From Bacteroides congonensis (lineage in GTDB: Bacteria > Bacteroidota > Bacteroidia > Bacteroidales > Bacteroidaceae), in assembly GCF_900130125.1 (NCBI RefSeq), contig NZ_FQXY01000009.1, forward strand, positions 659,760-723,759: DNA of 64,000 bases, in the 5' to 3' direction. The translations under genes were made by a program, and so were the position numbers. The notes under the pieces are model-generated. The model searched no databases. It was given only the letters and a program-made list of their open reading frames with translations, and was not told the DNA's origin. This document shows, piece after piece, positions 8,185 to 17,051 of the stretch; the first letter of the stretch is position 1; each line of letters opens with the position of its first letter.

Positions 8185-8832
8185 TCAGCGGTTCAGCGTC
8201 AACAGTTTATCGTAGGTCATTCCGGTAAAGTCGTCCGTGATGTAATGGGCTTTTCCGGTGATGGCTTCGCGGGAGTTGGTGGTGGCGAGTCCGATAACGG
8301 TTGCGCCTGAAGTCATTCCGGCTTGCAGGCCGTGGAAGGAGTCTTCAAAGACGTATGTGCTTTCGGGGGTGGATTCAAATATTTCCATTCCTAACAGGAA
8401 ACAGTCGGGAGCGGGTTTGGAACGGGCAAACATCTCGCCAGTAAGGATGCGGTCTACCATTCCTTTAAATTCGGGATGGGCGTTATAAACGTTCTGCATC
8501 TTTTCCTCGTTGGAGCTGGTGACTACGGCTATCTTTACGTCATGACGGTGCAGGTCGGCGATAAAGGCTTCTACACCGGGGATGTATTCGTAGGACATCT
8601 GTTTCTCGAAGACGTTAAGTTTCGCTGTGATTTCCTGCTGTGTTTCGGGGAGAGTCGAGAAGTATTTCTCGTAGATTTGCGCCAAGGTTTGTCCTTTGAT
8701 CCGGCGCCCGAAATCTTCTTCGTTCAGATATTTCAGTCCTTGTTCGTTCCAGAAAACGGTGTACTGCGTCTCTGTATCCATAATGACACCGTCGAAGTCG
8801 AACAGTGCCGCAATTGTCTTTGTTGTATTCAT
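8185..8832 (-). CDS. HAD-superfamily hydrolase, beta-phosphoglucomutase-like
   Basis: A 215-residue haloacid-dehalogenase-type phosphatase or phosphomutase. Motif I is ALFDFDGVIMDTE (D12 nucleophile, D14 acid/base), motif II is VVTSSNEEK, the Lys is in KPAPDCFL and motif IV is YVFEDSFHGLQAG. The alpha-helical cap between motifs I and II is of the C1 type found in beta-phosphoglucomutase, phosphoglycolate phosphatase and sugar-phosphate phosphatases. The exact substrate cannot be decided. It stands alone, divergent from the MATE exporter. Confidence 0.88.
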   Translation of the reverse strand: MNTTKTIAALFDFDGVIMDTETQYTVFWNEQGLKYLNEEDFGRRIKGQTLAQIYEKYFSTLPETQQEITAKLNVFEKQMSYEYIPGVEAFIADLHRHDVKIAVVTSSNEEKMQNVYNAHPEFKGMVDRILTGEMFARSKPAPDCFLLGMEIFESTPESTYVFEDSFHGLQAGMTSGATVIGLATTNSREAITGKAHYITDDFTGMTYDKLLTLNR

Positions 8833-8931
8833 ATCAAACTTTCTTTTTACCTAAAACGTTAAACCTTGTGTATCAACGGGCGCAAAGTTCCGAATAATCA
8901 TCGAATCAGGCAAATTATTCGTACCTTTGCA

Positions 8932-8939
8932 AAGCTAAA
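8932..8939 (+). promoter_or_regulatory. -7 promoter element for the MATE gene
   Basis: TACCTTTG matches TAnnTTTG exactly, 63 bases upstream of the MATE start codon. On the opposite strand GAACTTTG at 8883-8890 is a one-mismatch candidate for the HAD gene. Confidence 0.5.
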
Positions 8940-9002
8940 AAAAACGTAACATACGTTTTTATCCAACAATTCTACTGGTTTATCCAACAAATCGACTGAC
9001 GC

Positions 9003-10370
9003 ATGAGCAAGAACGACCCACATATCTTAGGAAAAGAGAGTATCGGCAAACTGCTGTTACAATACTCCATTCCCGCTATTATAGGAATGACGATTACTTC
9101 CATCTATAATATTATTGATAGTATTTTTATCGGGCATGGGGTCGGCCCGATGGCTATTGCGGGGTTGGCTATCAGTTTCCCACTGATGAATCTTGTGGTG
9201 GCTTTCTGTACGTTAGTGTCGGCGGGCGGTTCTACGCTTGCTTCTATCCGTCTGGGGCAAAAGGATATGAAGGGGGCTACGGAGATTCTGTCACATACGC
9301 TGATGCTCTGCATCACAAATTCTTTCTTCTTCGGGATATTGTCTTTCATCTTTTTGGATGATATATTGACTTTCTTCGGGGCGAGTCCTGATACGTTGCC
9401 TTATGCACGTAGTTTTATGCAGGTTATTTTATTGGGAACTCCCATTACTTATACGATGATAGGATTGAACAACGTGATGCGTGCTACCGGCTATCCGAAG
9501 AAGGCGATGCTTACTTCTATGGTGACGGTGGTGGCTAATATCATCCTCGCCCCTATCTTTATCTTCCACTTTGAATGGGGAATGCGCGGTGCTGCTACGG
9601 CAACGGTCATTTCGCAGTTGATCGGCATGGTGTGGGTGGTGAGCCATTTTATGAAGAAAGACAGCACGGTGCATTTTGAAGGAAAGGTATGGAAGATGAA
9701 GCGGAGAATCGTGGAGAGTATTTTCGCTATCGGCATGTCGCCGTTTCTGATGAATGTTTGCGCGTGTGCCATTGTTATTATTATCAATAACAGTTTGCAG
9801 GAATATGGGGGCGATATGGCTATCGGCGCGTATGGTATCATCAACCGATTGCTGACGCTTTATGTTATGATTGTATTGGGATTGACGATGGGCATGCAGC
9901 CGATTGTCGGTTATAACTTCGGGGCACAGAAGATAGACCGGATGAAGCAGACGTTGAAACTGGGGATTATCTCGGGAGTGGTTATCACTAGCAGCGGTTT
10001 CCTGATTTGTGAGTTTTTCCCGCATGCGGTGTCCGCGCTCTTTACGGATAATGATGAACTGATCGGGCTTGCCGTAGAAGGACTGCGCTTGACGGTATTG
10101 ATGTTCCCGTTCGTAGGGGCACAGATTGTTATCGGTAACTTCTTCCAAAGTATCGGCAAGGCGAAAATCAGCATTTTCCTTTCGCTGACAAGGCAGTTGC
10201 TTTATTTGTTGCCTTGCCTGTTGCTTTTCCCCAATTGGTGGGGATTAGGATTGAAAGGGATTTGGATTAGTATGCCGGTATCGGATGCATTGGCGTTTAT
10301 TACGGCGGTTGTCAGTCTGATGATTTATATTAAGAAGGTGTCGAAACAACAGAGTGTGATAGCAGAATAA
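9003..10370 (+). CDS. MATE-family efflux transporter
   Basis: A 455-residue protein with about 12 membrane segments in two related halves (starting SIPAIIGMTITSIYNIID and GMSPFLMNVCACAIVII). The MATE signatures are clear: an N-terminal IDSIFIGH segment and MGMQPIVGYNFGAQ in the second half. MATE proteins export cationic drugs or metabolites in exchange for Na+ or H+. Substrate is unknown. It is monocistronic, with its own -7 element, and convergent with the ABC transporter cluster. Confidence 0.92.
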   Translation: MSKNDPHILGKESIGKLLLQYSIPAIIGMTITSIYNIIDSIFIGHGVGPMAIAGLAISFPLMNLVVAFCTLVSAGGSTLASIRLGQKDMKGATEILSHTLMLCITNSFFFGILSFIFLDDILTFFGASPDTLPYARSFMQVILLGTPITYTMIGLNNVMRATGYPKKAMLTSMVTVVANIILAPIFIFHFEWGMRGAATATVISQLIGMVWVVSHFMKKDSTVHFEGKVWKMKRRIVESIFAIGMSPFLMNVCACAIVIIINNSLQEYGGDMAIGAYGIINRLLTLYVMIVLGLTMGMQPIVGYNFGAQKIDRMKQTLKLGIISGVVITSSGFLICEFFPHAVSALFTDNDELIGLAVEGLRLTVLMFPFVGAQIVIGNFFQSIGKAKISIFLSLTRQLLYLLPCLLLFPNWWGLGLKGIWISMPVSDALAFITAVVSLMIYIKKVSKQQSVIAE

Positions 10371-10408
10371 GGCTGTTCCTGCCCTATTCTGTTTTTGTCC
10401 TGTAACTT

Positions 10409-10749
10409 CTATTCCGCTTTGATGCTATTTACCGGATTCTCATTGGCGATATGCCATGCTTTCAGAACAACACAAATTACAATCAGTAATTGAACAAAAA
10501 GGGCTGTGCCTACAAAAAGCAACGTATCCAAATCAATCTGTTCGGCAAACTGGTCAAGCCATGCCTGTTCCGCAAAATAAGAGACAACCGTTCCGCATCC
10601 GGATAGCATTGTTCAAAATTTAGCTCGAAAGCTATCTGCGAGAAAAGCAGAATACCAATAGTCAGTCCCAATGAAAGAGAGATGATTCTTATGATATTCG
10701 AGCTGCGCTCACGTAGTAATGTGTGTATATTATAGTAGATTTGTCTCAT
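10409..10749 (-). pseudogene. FtsX/MacB-type permease remnant with internal deletion
   Basis: The first 45 or so codons (MRQIYYNIHTLLRERSSNII and a membrane segment) match the N-terminus of the full-length permease at 11465-13774. The last 60 or so codons, in another frame, match its C-terminus (LDQFAEQ..., then AWHIANENPVNSIKAE). About 650 codons are missing and the frames are out of register near 10590-10610. It follows the ATPase gene by 16 bases, so it was once the third gene of the operon: a second permease now reduced to its two ends. Confidence 0.85.
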
Positions 10750-10765
10750 ACTGTTTCGTATTTTT

Positions 10766-11440
10766 TTATGCTGTGACACTCGCTACAATACTACCATCGA
10801 ACAAATGTATAGTGCGATGGGCAAAACTCGCATCGTGCTGTGAGTGTGTCACCATAATAATGGTAGTTCCTTCCTTATTCAGTTCCGTCAGTAGATTCAT
10901 CACTTCCGCGCCATTCTTTGAATCAAGATTACCTGTCGGTTCATCGGCAAGAATCAGCTTCGGGTTAGTCACTACGGCGCGGGCAATGGCTACACGCTGT
11001 TGCTGACCGCCGGAAAGCTGTTGCGGGAAGTGCTTGGCACGGTGGCTGATATTCATTCTTTTCAGGATGTCTTCCACCATGCGGCGGCGTTCGGAAGATT
11101 TAATGCCCAGGTAGGTCAAAGGGAGTTCCACGTTTTCGTAAACGTTCAGTTCGTCTATCAGGTTGAAACTTTGGAATACGAAGCCTAACTTGCCTTTGCG
11201 GACATGAGTGCGCTCCTTTTCTTTCAGTCCGGCCACTTCTTCGTCTACCAATCGGTAAGAACCTTCGGTGGGATTATCCAACAGTCCGAGGATATTCAGC
11301 AAGGTAGATTTACCACAGCCGGAAGGCCCCATAATGGCTACAAACTCTCCTTCTTTTACGTCAAGGCTTACGTGATTCAAAGCTACTGTCTCCACTTCGG
11401 AAGTACGGAATACTTTACTGATGTTGTTTATTTCAATCAT
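10766..11440 (-). CDS. ABC transporter ATPase, MacB/LolD type
   Basis: A 224-residue nucleotide-binding protein. Walker A is GPSGCGKST, Q-loop FVFQSFNL, signature LSGGQQQR, Walker B LILADEP and the H-loop MVTHS. Close family relatives power MacB, LolCDE and FtsX-type mechanotransmission systems, which act on periplasmic substrates rather than classical import. It sits between the intact permease (24 bases upstream) and the permease remnant, and should be driven by the sigma-54 promoter upstream of the permease. Confidence 0.95.
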   Translation of the reverse strand: MIEINNISKVFRTSEVETVALNHVSLDVKEGEFVAIMGPSGCGKSTLLNILGLLDNPTEGSYRLVDEEVAGLKEKERTHVRKGKLGFVFQSFNLIDELNVYENVELPLTYLGIKSSERRRMVEDILKRMNISHRAKHFPQQLSGGQQQRVAIARAVVTNPKLILADEPTGNLDSKNGAEVMNLLTELNKEGTTIIMVTHSQHDASFAHRTIHLFDGSIVASVTA

Positions 11441-11464
11441 AATCTTTTTATTTTATGTTTTTAA

Positions 11465-13774
11465 TTATTCGCTTTTAATACTGTTTACCGGGTTTTCATT
11501 CGCTATGTGCCAGGATTTCCAAACGACACAGGCAACGATGACAAGCAGGTTGACTATCGCTATCAGGACATAGGCCGCCCAACTGACGGGCACGTGTTCG
11601 GCAAACATATCCATCCACATATCATTGACATACCAGGAAGCTATCACGCCGATAACAACTGCAATAACGGCTATATAGAGCACGTCTTTCACCAGCATTT
11701 CCAGAATACCGGATGCTTCGGCACCGTTGACCTTACGGATGGCAATCTCTTTGGAACGGCGGCGGACTTCGTCGGTGGTATATCCTATCAATCCCATCAG
11801 CATCACAAAGAACATGGTTATCGCCGCCAACATAGTGGCGTTACTGAATACACGGACTGAATTATAACTGTCTTTTATCATTTGTTCCATCGGACGGAAA
11901 TCAATCGTTTTATCGGGGAATGCTTCTGCCGATTCTTTATTCAGTTTCTGAAGGTTTTCCATGAATGGTTCTTTTAGACGGATGTGGATACAGGATCCAA
12001 ATTTCTTGGTGACCATAATGGTGATAGGTTGTTGCGGATTAGTGAAATTTCCGATACGAAAATCTTTGAGAACTCCCACTACCTTGCAGACATAACCGGA
12101 GTTGTAGACGGTACGATTCAGCAGGTCGTTTCCCCAGTGCATCCATTCGCCAAATGTCTCATTGATTACCGTTTCTTCACGGTTGCGCGGCATACGTCCT
12201 TCTTTCATAACCATCCCCATCATTGCCGGATAATCTTCCATCATATCACAATAACGGGATGAAAAAAGTGACTGTCCACCTTCATTTTGAATCATTGTCC
12301 CGCTATAACTATACACCGGATGGGTATCGGCACTGGACACCGCCTCTACATATGGCAGACCCTTAAAGAACGTCAGAGCATAATTCTGATTCTCGTCATT
12401 TCCAAAACTGGCACTGGCTACGACAACACGTTGCGGGTTATATCCAAGCTCTTTGTTCAGTACATAATAATATTGCAGCATCACTACATACATCAGTCCG
12501 CAGATAAAGGCTACGCCAGCAAACTGCACGAACAGTAACGGCCGTTTCCAACCTTTCTTTCCTTCGGTATAGCGGTGAAATACTTGGGATACAGGTATCT
12601 TGGCAAACAGACGACCGGGCAATATTCCGCCTATTACGAACAGTACGACGACAATTAGCAAAGGTACCCAAAGACGGTCTAAAGCGAACAGGGCACTTAG
12701 CTCGACAGACGCGGTATCTTCAAAGAATTCACGGAAGTTCAACAGGATTAAGCCCATCAGCACCAATGCGAGTAGAATAATGACGCCTGTTTCCAACAGG
12801 AACATACTTAATATCCTGCCGCTGCCTGCACCGTTGCACTTATGTACACCGATGGCTTTGGCACGTTGAGAAAGTGAGGAAATGGAAATCAAGACATAAT
12901 TCAAGGTAGCGATAAAGAGAATGATGATTCCCAAGATTGACATGATATTCCGCATCCGCTTCACATCCTTATACTCACGATAAACATCACGAATAGGTTT
13001 CACGAAAGCTGTATAGCCTACCACCTTTTGATCTTCCGCAGGACGGTATTTCTTTATCATTTCATCTATGCGGGCATTTACCACCGACTTGTCGGATCCC
13101 GGACGGAAGCGGATAAAGGCGAGCCAACTGTCTCCCCCTCTCCATGAGTAATTTCCCCAATTACGAGTCCAGATGGTAGGTAAGGAAACCACGGCTTCCG
13201 GTCTTACCGTGGAATTCTCCGGGATGTCGACAAAGGTTCCTTTTACCGTTAACTCTATATCCTTGTTGTAGGTGATTACTTTCCCTATCGGGTTTTCCTT
13301 ATCAAACATCTTCCGTGCCAGGCGGTCGCTCAAAAAGATAACGTCTTTCTGCATCAGTTCTTTTTCAGGGATACCACTCAGTACTTCAATCCCCATCGTC
13401 TTGAAGAAAAGTGAATCGGCTACAAGCTTACGGGCATCGAAACGGACACTTCCATTATAAAGAGAGGCTCCCATCCAGTCACAATAACTGGTAGCCGCTT
13501 CCACTTCTTTGGGAAAATTCTCCAAGATAGCGCCTGCCACCGGGCCGCAATTCTTATCTTGCGGCTCAAAAGTCTGTCCGTTCGTGGAAAAGACGGAGAA
13601 AATCTGATATAGGTTATCATATTCCTTGAAGCACTTATCGAAACTCTGCTCGAAAGCTACACGGGCAAACAACAGGATACTCATTGTCAGTCCCAATGCC
13701 AAAGAAAGGATTTTGATAATGTTTGAACCACGCCCCCGCAACAAAGTCCGGATTACATAATAGAGTTGTTTCAT
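11465..13774 (-). CDS. ABC transporter permease, MacB/FtsX family (769 aa)
   Basis: A double-length permease: an N-terminal membrane helix (NIIKILSLALGLTMSILLFA), a MacB-type periplasmic domain (about 45-270), three helices with the FtsX signature, then a second helix, second periplasmic region (about 430-650) and three further helices. It ends in AWxIANENPVNSIKSE-type sequence, typical of Bacteroidota FtsX-like permeases. Such proteins handle antimicrobial peptides or lipoproteins, or act in envelope stress. First gene of the operon permease-ATPase-remnant. A sigma-54 promoter lies 40 bases upstream of the ATG and two palindromic activator sites lie beyond it. Confidence 0.92.
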   Translation of the reverse strand: MKQLYYVIRTLLRGRGSNIIKILSLALGLTMSILLFARVAFEQSFDKCFKEYDNLYQIFSVFSTNGQTFEPQDKNCGPVAGAILENFPKEVEAATSYCDWMGASLYNGSVRFDARKLVADSLFFKTMGIEVLSGIPEKELMQKDVIFLSDRLARKMFDKENPIGKVITYNKDIELTVKGTFVDIPENSTVRPEAVVSLPTIWTRNWGNYSWRGGDSWLAFIRFRPGSDKSVVNARIDEMIKKYRPAEDQKVVGYTAFVKPIRDVYREYKDVKRMRNIMSILGIIILFIATLNYVLISISSLSQRAKAIGVHKCNGAGSGRILSMFLLETGVIILLALVLMGLILLNFREFFEDTASVELSALFALDRLWVPLLIVVVLFVIGGILPGRLFAKIPVSQVFHRYTEGKKGWKRPLLFVQFAGVAFICGLMYVVMLQYYYVLNKELGYNPQRVVVASASFGNDENQNYALTFFKGLPYVEAVSSADTHPVYSYSGTMIQNEGGQSLFSSRYCDMMEDYPAMMGMVMKEGRMPRNREETVINETFGEWMHWGNDLLNRTVYNSGYVCKVVGVLKDFRIGNFTNPQQPITIMVTKKFGSCIHIRLKEPFMENLQKLNKESAEAFPDKTIDFRPMEQMIKDSYNSVRVFSNATMLAAITMFFVMLMGLIGYTTDEVRRRSKEIAIRKVNGAEASGILEMLVKDVLYIAVIAVVIGVIASWYVNDMWMDMFAEHVPVSWAAYVLIAIVNLLVIVACVVWKSWHIANENPVNSIKSE

Positions 13775-13813
13775 ATTTTAGATGTTTTTCTGTTTTTTCT
13801 CTATTTATTAAAC

Positions 13814-13828
13814 GCAGAAAGCGTGCCA
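13814..13828 (-). promoter_or_regulatory. Sigma-54 (-24/-12) promoter for the ABC operon
   Basis: The minus strand reads TGGCACGCTTTCTGC, against the sigma-54 consensus TGGCACG-N4-TTGC: the -24 block is perfect, the -12 GC is present at the right distance, and only one base differs. The predicted start of transcription is near 13803, about 30 bases before the permease ATG. Confidence 0.8.
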
Positions 13829-13881
13829 AAAAGAATAATAACTCATTATCAACTGTTTACCTTTTAGAGTCTTGCAAATAC

Positions 13882-13918
13882 TGTCTAATAATTAGACAGC
13901 AGCGTCTAATTATTAGAC
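13882..13918. promoter_or_regulatory. Two palindromic activator sites upstream of the sigma-54 promoter
   Basis: TGTCTAATAATTAGACA (13882-13898) and GTCTAATTATTAGAC (13904-13918) are perfect palindromes whose centres are 21 bp apart, two helical turns. They lie about 85 to 110 bases upstream of the predicted sigma-54 start, the usual place for enhancer sites of NtrC-type activators. The NtrC-type regulator at 15708 is the obvious candidate ligand. Confidence 0.75.
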
Positions 13919-14004
13919 AACGGTGAACTGTTCTATTTTACACATTTATTGTTCGTTCACTCCTCATTCGCGTTTTAGCCGTTGTCCATCCAAACAGAAA
14001 ACTA

Positions 14005-14012
14005 TATCTTTG
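14005..14012 (+). promoter_or_regulatory. -7 promoter element for the metallophosphoesterase operon
   Basis: TATCTTTG matches TAnnTTTG, 31 bases before the ATG; a TTG at 13982-13984 could be the -33 element. The operon could thus use the housekeeping sigma factor while the divergent ABC operon uses sigma-54. Confidence 0.55.
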
Positions 14013-14043
14013 CGTAAAGTTTTCTAAACTATAATATTTAATT

Positions 14044-14847
14044 ATGATGAGAAAGAATTTATATGTACTCTTGTCGTGTCTGTTCCTCTCCGGATGTGGT
14101 ATGATAGATTATCATCCGTACGATGTCCGCATCAGTGGCGAAACTAATGTCAATGCACACAATATCGAAAAGATAGAAGCGAATTGCAAAGGGAAGACTA
14201 CACTACGCTTCGCAACCATGGGCGATTCACAACGTTGGTATGACGAAACAGAAGATTTCGTGAAAGCGATTAATAAACGGAATGATATTGATTTCGTCAT
14301 TCATGGCGGGGATATGAGTGACTTCGGGGTGACGAAAGAATTCCTTTGGCAACGTGATATTATGAACGGGCTAAACGTACCTTACGTGGCTCTGATTGGG
14401 AACCATGACTGTTTGGGTACGGGGGCGGAAACATACAAAGCTGTGTTCGGTGCTACGAATTTCTCCTTTATTGCAGGCAATGTGAAGTTTGTCTGCCTGA
14501 ATACCAATGCACTGGAATATGATTATTCAGAGCCTGTTCCCGATTTCACTTTCATGGAGCAGGAAATAACGAACAGAAGCGATGAATTTGAAAAGACAGT
14601 AATTAGTATGCATGCGCGTCCTTATACGGATGTATTCAATGATAACGTGGCAAAAGTATTCCATCGTTATGTCACTCAATACCCGGGCATACAATTCTGC
14701 ACGGCCGCGCACACCCACCATCATCGGGACGACGTGATTTTTGATGATGCCATACATTATATCACCAGTGACTGCATGGATTACCGCAGTTATCTGGTGT
14801 TTACCATAACTCCGGAAAAATACGAATATGAACTGGTTAAATACTAA
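14044..14847 (+). CDS. Metallophosphoesterase lipoprotein
   Basis: A 267-residue calcineurin-like phosphoesterase. The N-terminus is a lipoprotein signal (LSCLFLSGCG, lipobox Cys at residue 18). Metal-binding motifs follow in family order: GDSQ near residue 59 (the usual GDxH has Gln), HGGDMSDFG, GNHDCLG, SMHARP and AAHTHHHRDD. The substrate may be a phosphodiester or phospholipid in the periplasm or outer membrane; it cannot be told from sequence. Its stop overlaps the start of the next gene by 20 bases, so translation is coupled. Confidence 0.88.
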   Translation: MMRKNLYVLLSCLFLSGCGMIDYHPYDVRISGETNVNAHNIEKIEANCKGKTTLRFATMGDSQRWYDETEDFVKAINKRNDIDFVIHGGDMSDFGVTKEFLWQRDIMNGLNVPYVALIGNHDCLGTGAETYKAVFGATNFSFIAGNVKFVCLNTNALEYDYSEPVPDFTFMEQEITNRSDEFEKTVISMHARPYTDVFNDNVAKVFHRYVTQYPGIQFCTAAHTHHHRDDVIFDDAIHYITSDCMDYRSYLVFTITPEKYEYELVKY

Positions 14848-15631
14848 ATATATCTTACGGGCAGGAGTGCTGTCGGTACTCCTCTCCTTCCCCTTACTGG
14901 TTTCGGCCACTTGCAAGACGGATACTCTCATTAATACATTTAAAATGGAATCACTCCATTTTGTTATTAAGGATGATTCGATTATTGCCTTTCATACAGG
15001 AGATTCGGTCTTTACTGTTATCAAGGCGGATTCTGTATTGCCTGCCACACCCAAGCATGTCAAGCATTCCCGTTATGACAAACGGGTACACCGTTTGCGC
15101 AGGAACTGGGAACGAATCATCCCGACTCATTCCAAGATACAATATGCCGGAAATATGGGATTGCTTTCTTTCGGCACAGGCTGGGATTATGGTAAGCGGA
15201 ATCAATGGGAAACGGATGTTTTGCTCGGATTTATCCCGAAGTATTCTTCTAAAAAGGCGAAAGTAACCCTGACGCTCAAACAGAATTATATGCCCTGGAG
15301 CATCAATATAGGGAAAGGATTCTCTACGGAACCTCTTGCCTGCGGTCTTTATGTGAATACGGTATTCGGAGACCAATTTTGGGTAAATGAGCCCGACCGC
15401 TATCCGAAAGGTTACTATGGCTTTTCAAGCAAAGTACGTTTCCATGTCTTTATGGGGCAGCGGCTGACTTATGATATTGACCCGCAACGCAGATTCCTGG
15501 CAAAATCCGTGACATTTTTCTATGAAATAAGTACGTGCGACCTGTACTTGATTAGTGCCGTACAGAATAGCTATCTCCGTCCGCGTGATTACCTAAGCCT
15601 GTCTTTCGGATTGAAGTTCCAATGGCTGTAA
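14828..15631 (+). CDS. Predicted outer-membrane beta-barrel protein, unknown function
   Basis: A 267-residue protein with a signal peptide (residues 1-28, ending VSATC). From about residue 100 it shows alternating aromatic and polar strands (GLLSFGTGWDYG, WETDVLLGFIP, KVTLTLKQNYMPW) and ends in LSLSFGLKFQWL, a C-terminal aromatic strand typical of outer-membrane barrels. I do not recognise a named family. It overlaps the metallophosphoesterase gene and precedes the NtrC-type regulator, so it probably belongs to the same envelope-related unit. Confidence 0.7.
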   Translation: MNWLNTKYILRAGVLSVLLSFPLLVSATCKTDTLINTFKMESLHFVIKDDSIIAFHTGDSVFTVIKADSVLPATPKHVKHSRYDKRVHRLRRNWERIIPTHSKIQYAGNMGLLSFGTGWDYGKRNQWETDVLLGFIPKYSSKKAKVTLTLKQNYMPWSINIGKGFSTEPLACGLYVNTVFGDQFWVNEPDRYPKGYYGFSSKVRFHVFMGQRLTYDIDPQRRFLAKSVTFFYEISTCDLYLISAVQNSYLRPRDYLSLSFGLKFQWL

Positions 15632-15676
15632 ATTTAATTTTGAAATCCAAATATTGAATTATCAACTACTTTTTTC

Positions 15677-15701
15677 GTAAGTTTGCGCATTACAAACTTA
15701 C
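15677..15701. promoter_or_regulatory. Promoter with overlapping inverted repeat for the regulator/kinase operon
   Basis: TAAGTTTG at 15678-15685 is a -7 element (TAnnTTTG) 23 bases before the ATG. It is embedded in the perfect inverted repeat GTAAGTTTG-N7-CAAACTTAC, which covers the -7 element and the start of the transcript. A TTG at 15654-15656 is a possible -33 element. The repeat could be an operator or an mRNA hairpin. Confidence 0.6.
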
Positions 15702-15707
15702 ACGAAA

Positions 15708-17051
15708 ATGGGTAAATCAGGAACAATCATCATTGTAGACGATAATAAAGGGGTGCTGACCGCAGTACAAATCCTTTTAAAAAGCTATTTCTCAAAAGTC
15801 GTTACACTCTCCTCTCCCGTCACGCTGACAAGCGTCATTCGGGAAGAGATGCCGGAAGTAATATTGCTGGATATGAATTTTACATCGGGCATCAATACCG
15901 GTAATGAAGGATTGTTTTGGTTGCATGAAATAAAGAAAGTATGTCCGGGGCTTCCGGTCGTACTTTTTACGGCTTACGCGGATATTGAACTGGCTATCCG
16001 GGGGATAAAGGAAGGGGCAACCGACTTTATCGTGAAGCCCTGGGATAACCAAAAGCTAGTGGCAACCCTGCAAACCGCAGCCGCGTCTACACTCCGCGAA
16101 AAGAAAACGAGCGTAAAAGAAGAACCGATTCACCCGGCTATGTACTGGGGAGAAAGCAAAGTGATGCAGCAACTCCGCACGCTGATTGAAAAGGTGGCCG
16201 CCACCGATGCCAATATCCTGATAACCGGTGAGAACGGAACGGGAAAGGAGATGCTGGCACGTGAAATTCATTCCCTGTCCAACCGGAAACATAAAGAAAT
16301 GATTGCTGTTGATATGGGGACTATCACGGAGTCCTTGTTTGAAAGCGAGCTTTTCGGGCATATAAAAGGCTCTTTCACGGATGCACACGCTGACCGTACA
16401 GGCAAGTTCGAGTCTGCCGACAAAAGCACCCTGTTTTTGGATGAAATAGGAAATCTGCCTTATCATCTGCAAGCCAAACTGCTGACTGTCATCCAACGCC
16501 GAAGTATTGTGCGTGTAGGAAGCAATACTCCTGTTCCCATTGACATCCGGCTGATATGCGCAACGAACCGGAATCTGCAAGAGATGGTAGGAAAAGAAGA
16601 ATTCCGGGAAGATTTGCTGTATCGAATCAATACCATTCATGTGGAAATTCCCCCTTTGCGGGAACGGAAAGAGGATATCATTCCACTTGCGGAAAGGTTT
16701 ATCGTACGGTTCTGCAAGCAATATGACAAGGCTGTGATGGCATTTGCGCCCGAAGCAAAAGAGAAACTGACAGCGCATCCCTGGTATGGAAATATCCGCG
16801 AACTGGAACACGTGATTGAAAAGGCTATCATTATCAATGACAGCCCGTTGATTCCTGCCGGGCTGTTTCAATTATCCGTTCCACGTACGGCAGGGATTCA
16901 GGAGAAAAGTATTTCCACACTGGAAGAGATGGAGATACAGATGATACGGAAAGCCCTGGACGCCTGTGCAGGAAATCTATCGGCAGTTGCCGGCCAACTG
17001 GGAATCACCAGGCAGACTCTTTATAACAAGATGAAAAAGTTCGGATTATGA
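15708..17051 (+). CDS. NtrC-type sigma-54-dependent response regulator
   Basis: A 447-residue enhancer-binding protein. Receiver domain 6-120: DD at 11-12, phospho-acceptor D55, FTAYAD, K110. AAA+ domain about 148-370: Walker A GENGTGKE (174-181), sigma-54 loop GSFTDA (221-226, in place of GAFTGA), Walker B LFLDEI (242-247), arginine-finger region LLYRINTIHVEIPPLRER. Fis-type helix-turn-helix at the C-terminus (LSAVAGQLGITRQTLYNKM). The partner kinase overlaps by 4 bases (ATGA). The sigma-54 promoter and palindromes at 13.8-13.9 kb make the divergent ABC operon its probable target. Confidence 0.95.
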   Translation: MGKSGTIIIVDDNKGVLTAVQILLKSYFSKVVTLSSPVTLTSVIREEMPEVILLDMNFTSGINTGNEGLFWLHEIKKVCPGLPVVLFTAYADIELAIRGIKEGATDFIVKPWDNQKLVATLQTAAASTLREKKTSVKEEPIHPAMYWGESKVMQQLRTLIEKVAATDANILITGENGTGKEMLAREIHSLSNRKHKEMIAVDMGTITESLFESELFGHIKGSFTDAHADRTGKFESADKSTLFLDEIGNLPYHLQAKLLTVIQRRSIVRVGSNTPVPIDIRLICATNRNLQEMVGKEEFREDLLYRINTIHVEIPPLRERKEDIIPLAERFIVRFCKQYDKAVMAFAPEAKEKLTAHPWYGNIRELEHVIEKAIIINDSPLIPAGLFQLSVPRTAGIQEKSISTLEEMEIQMIRKALDACAGNLSAVAGQLGITRQTLYNKMKKFGL

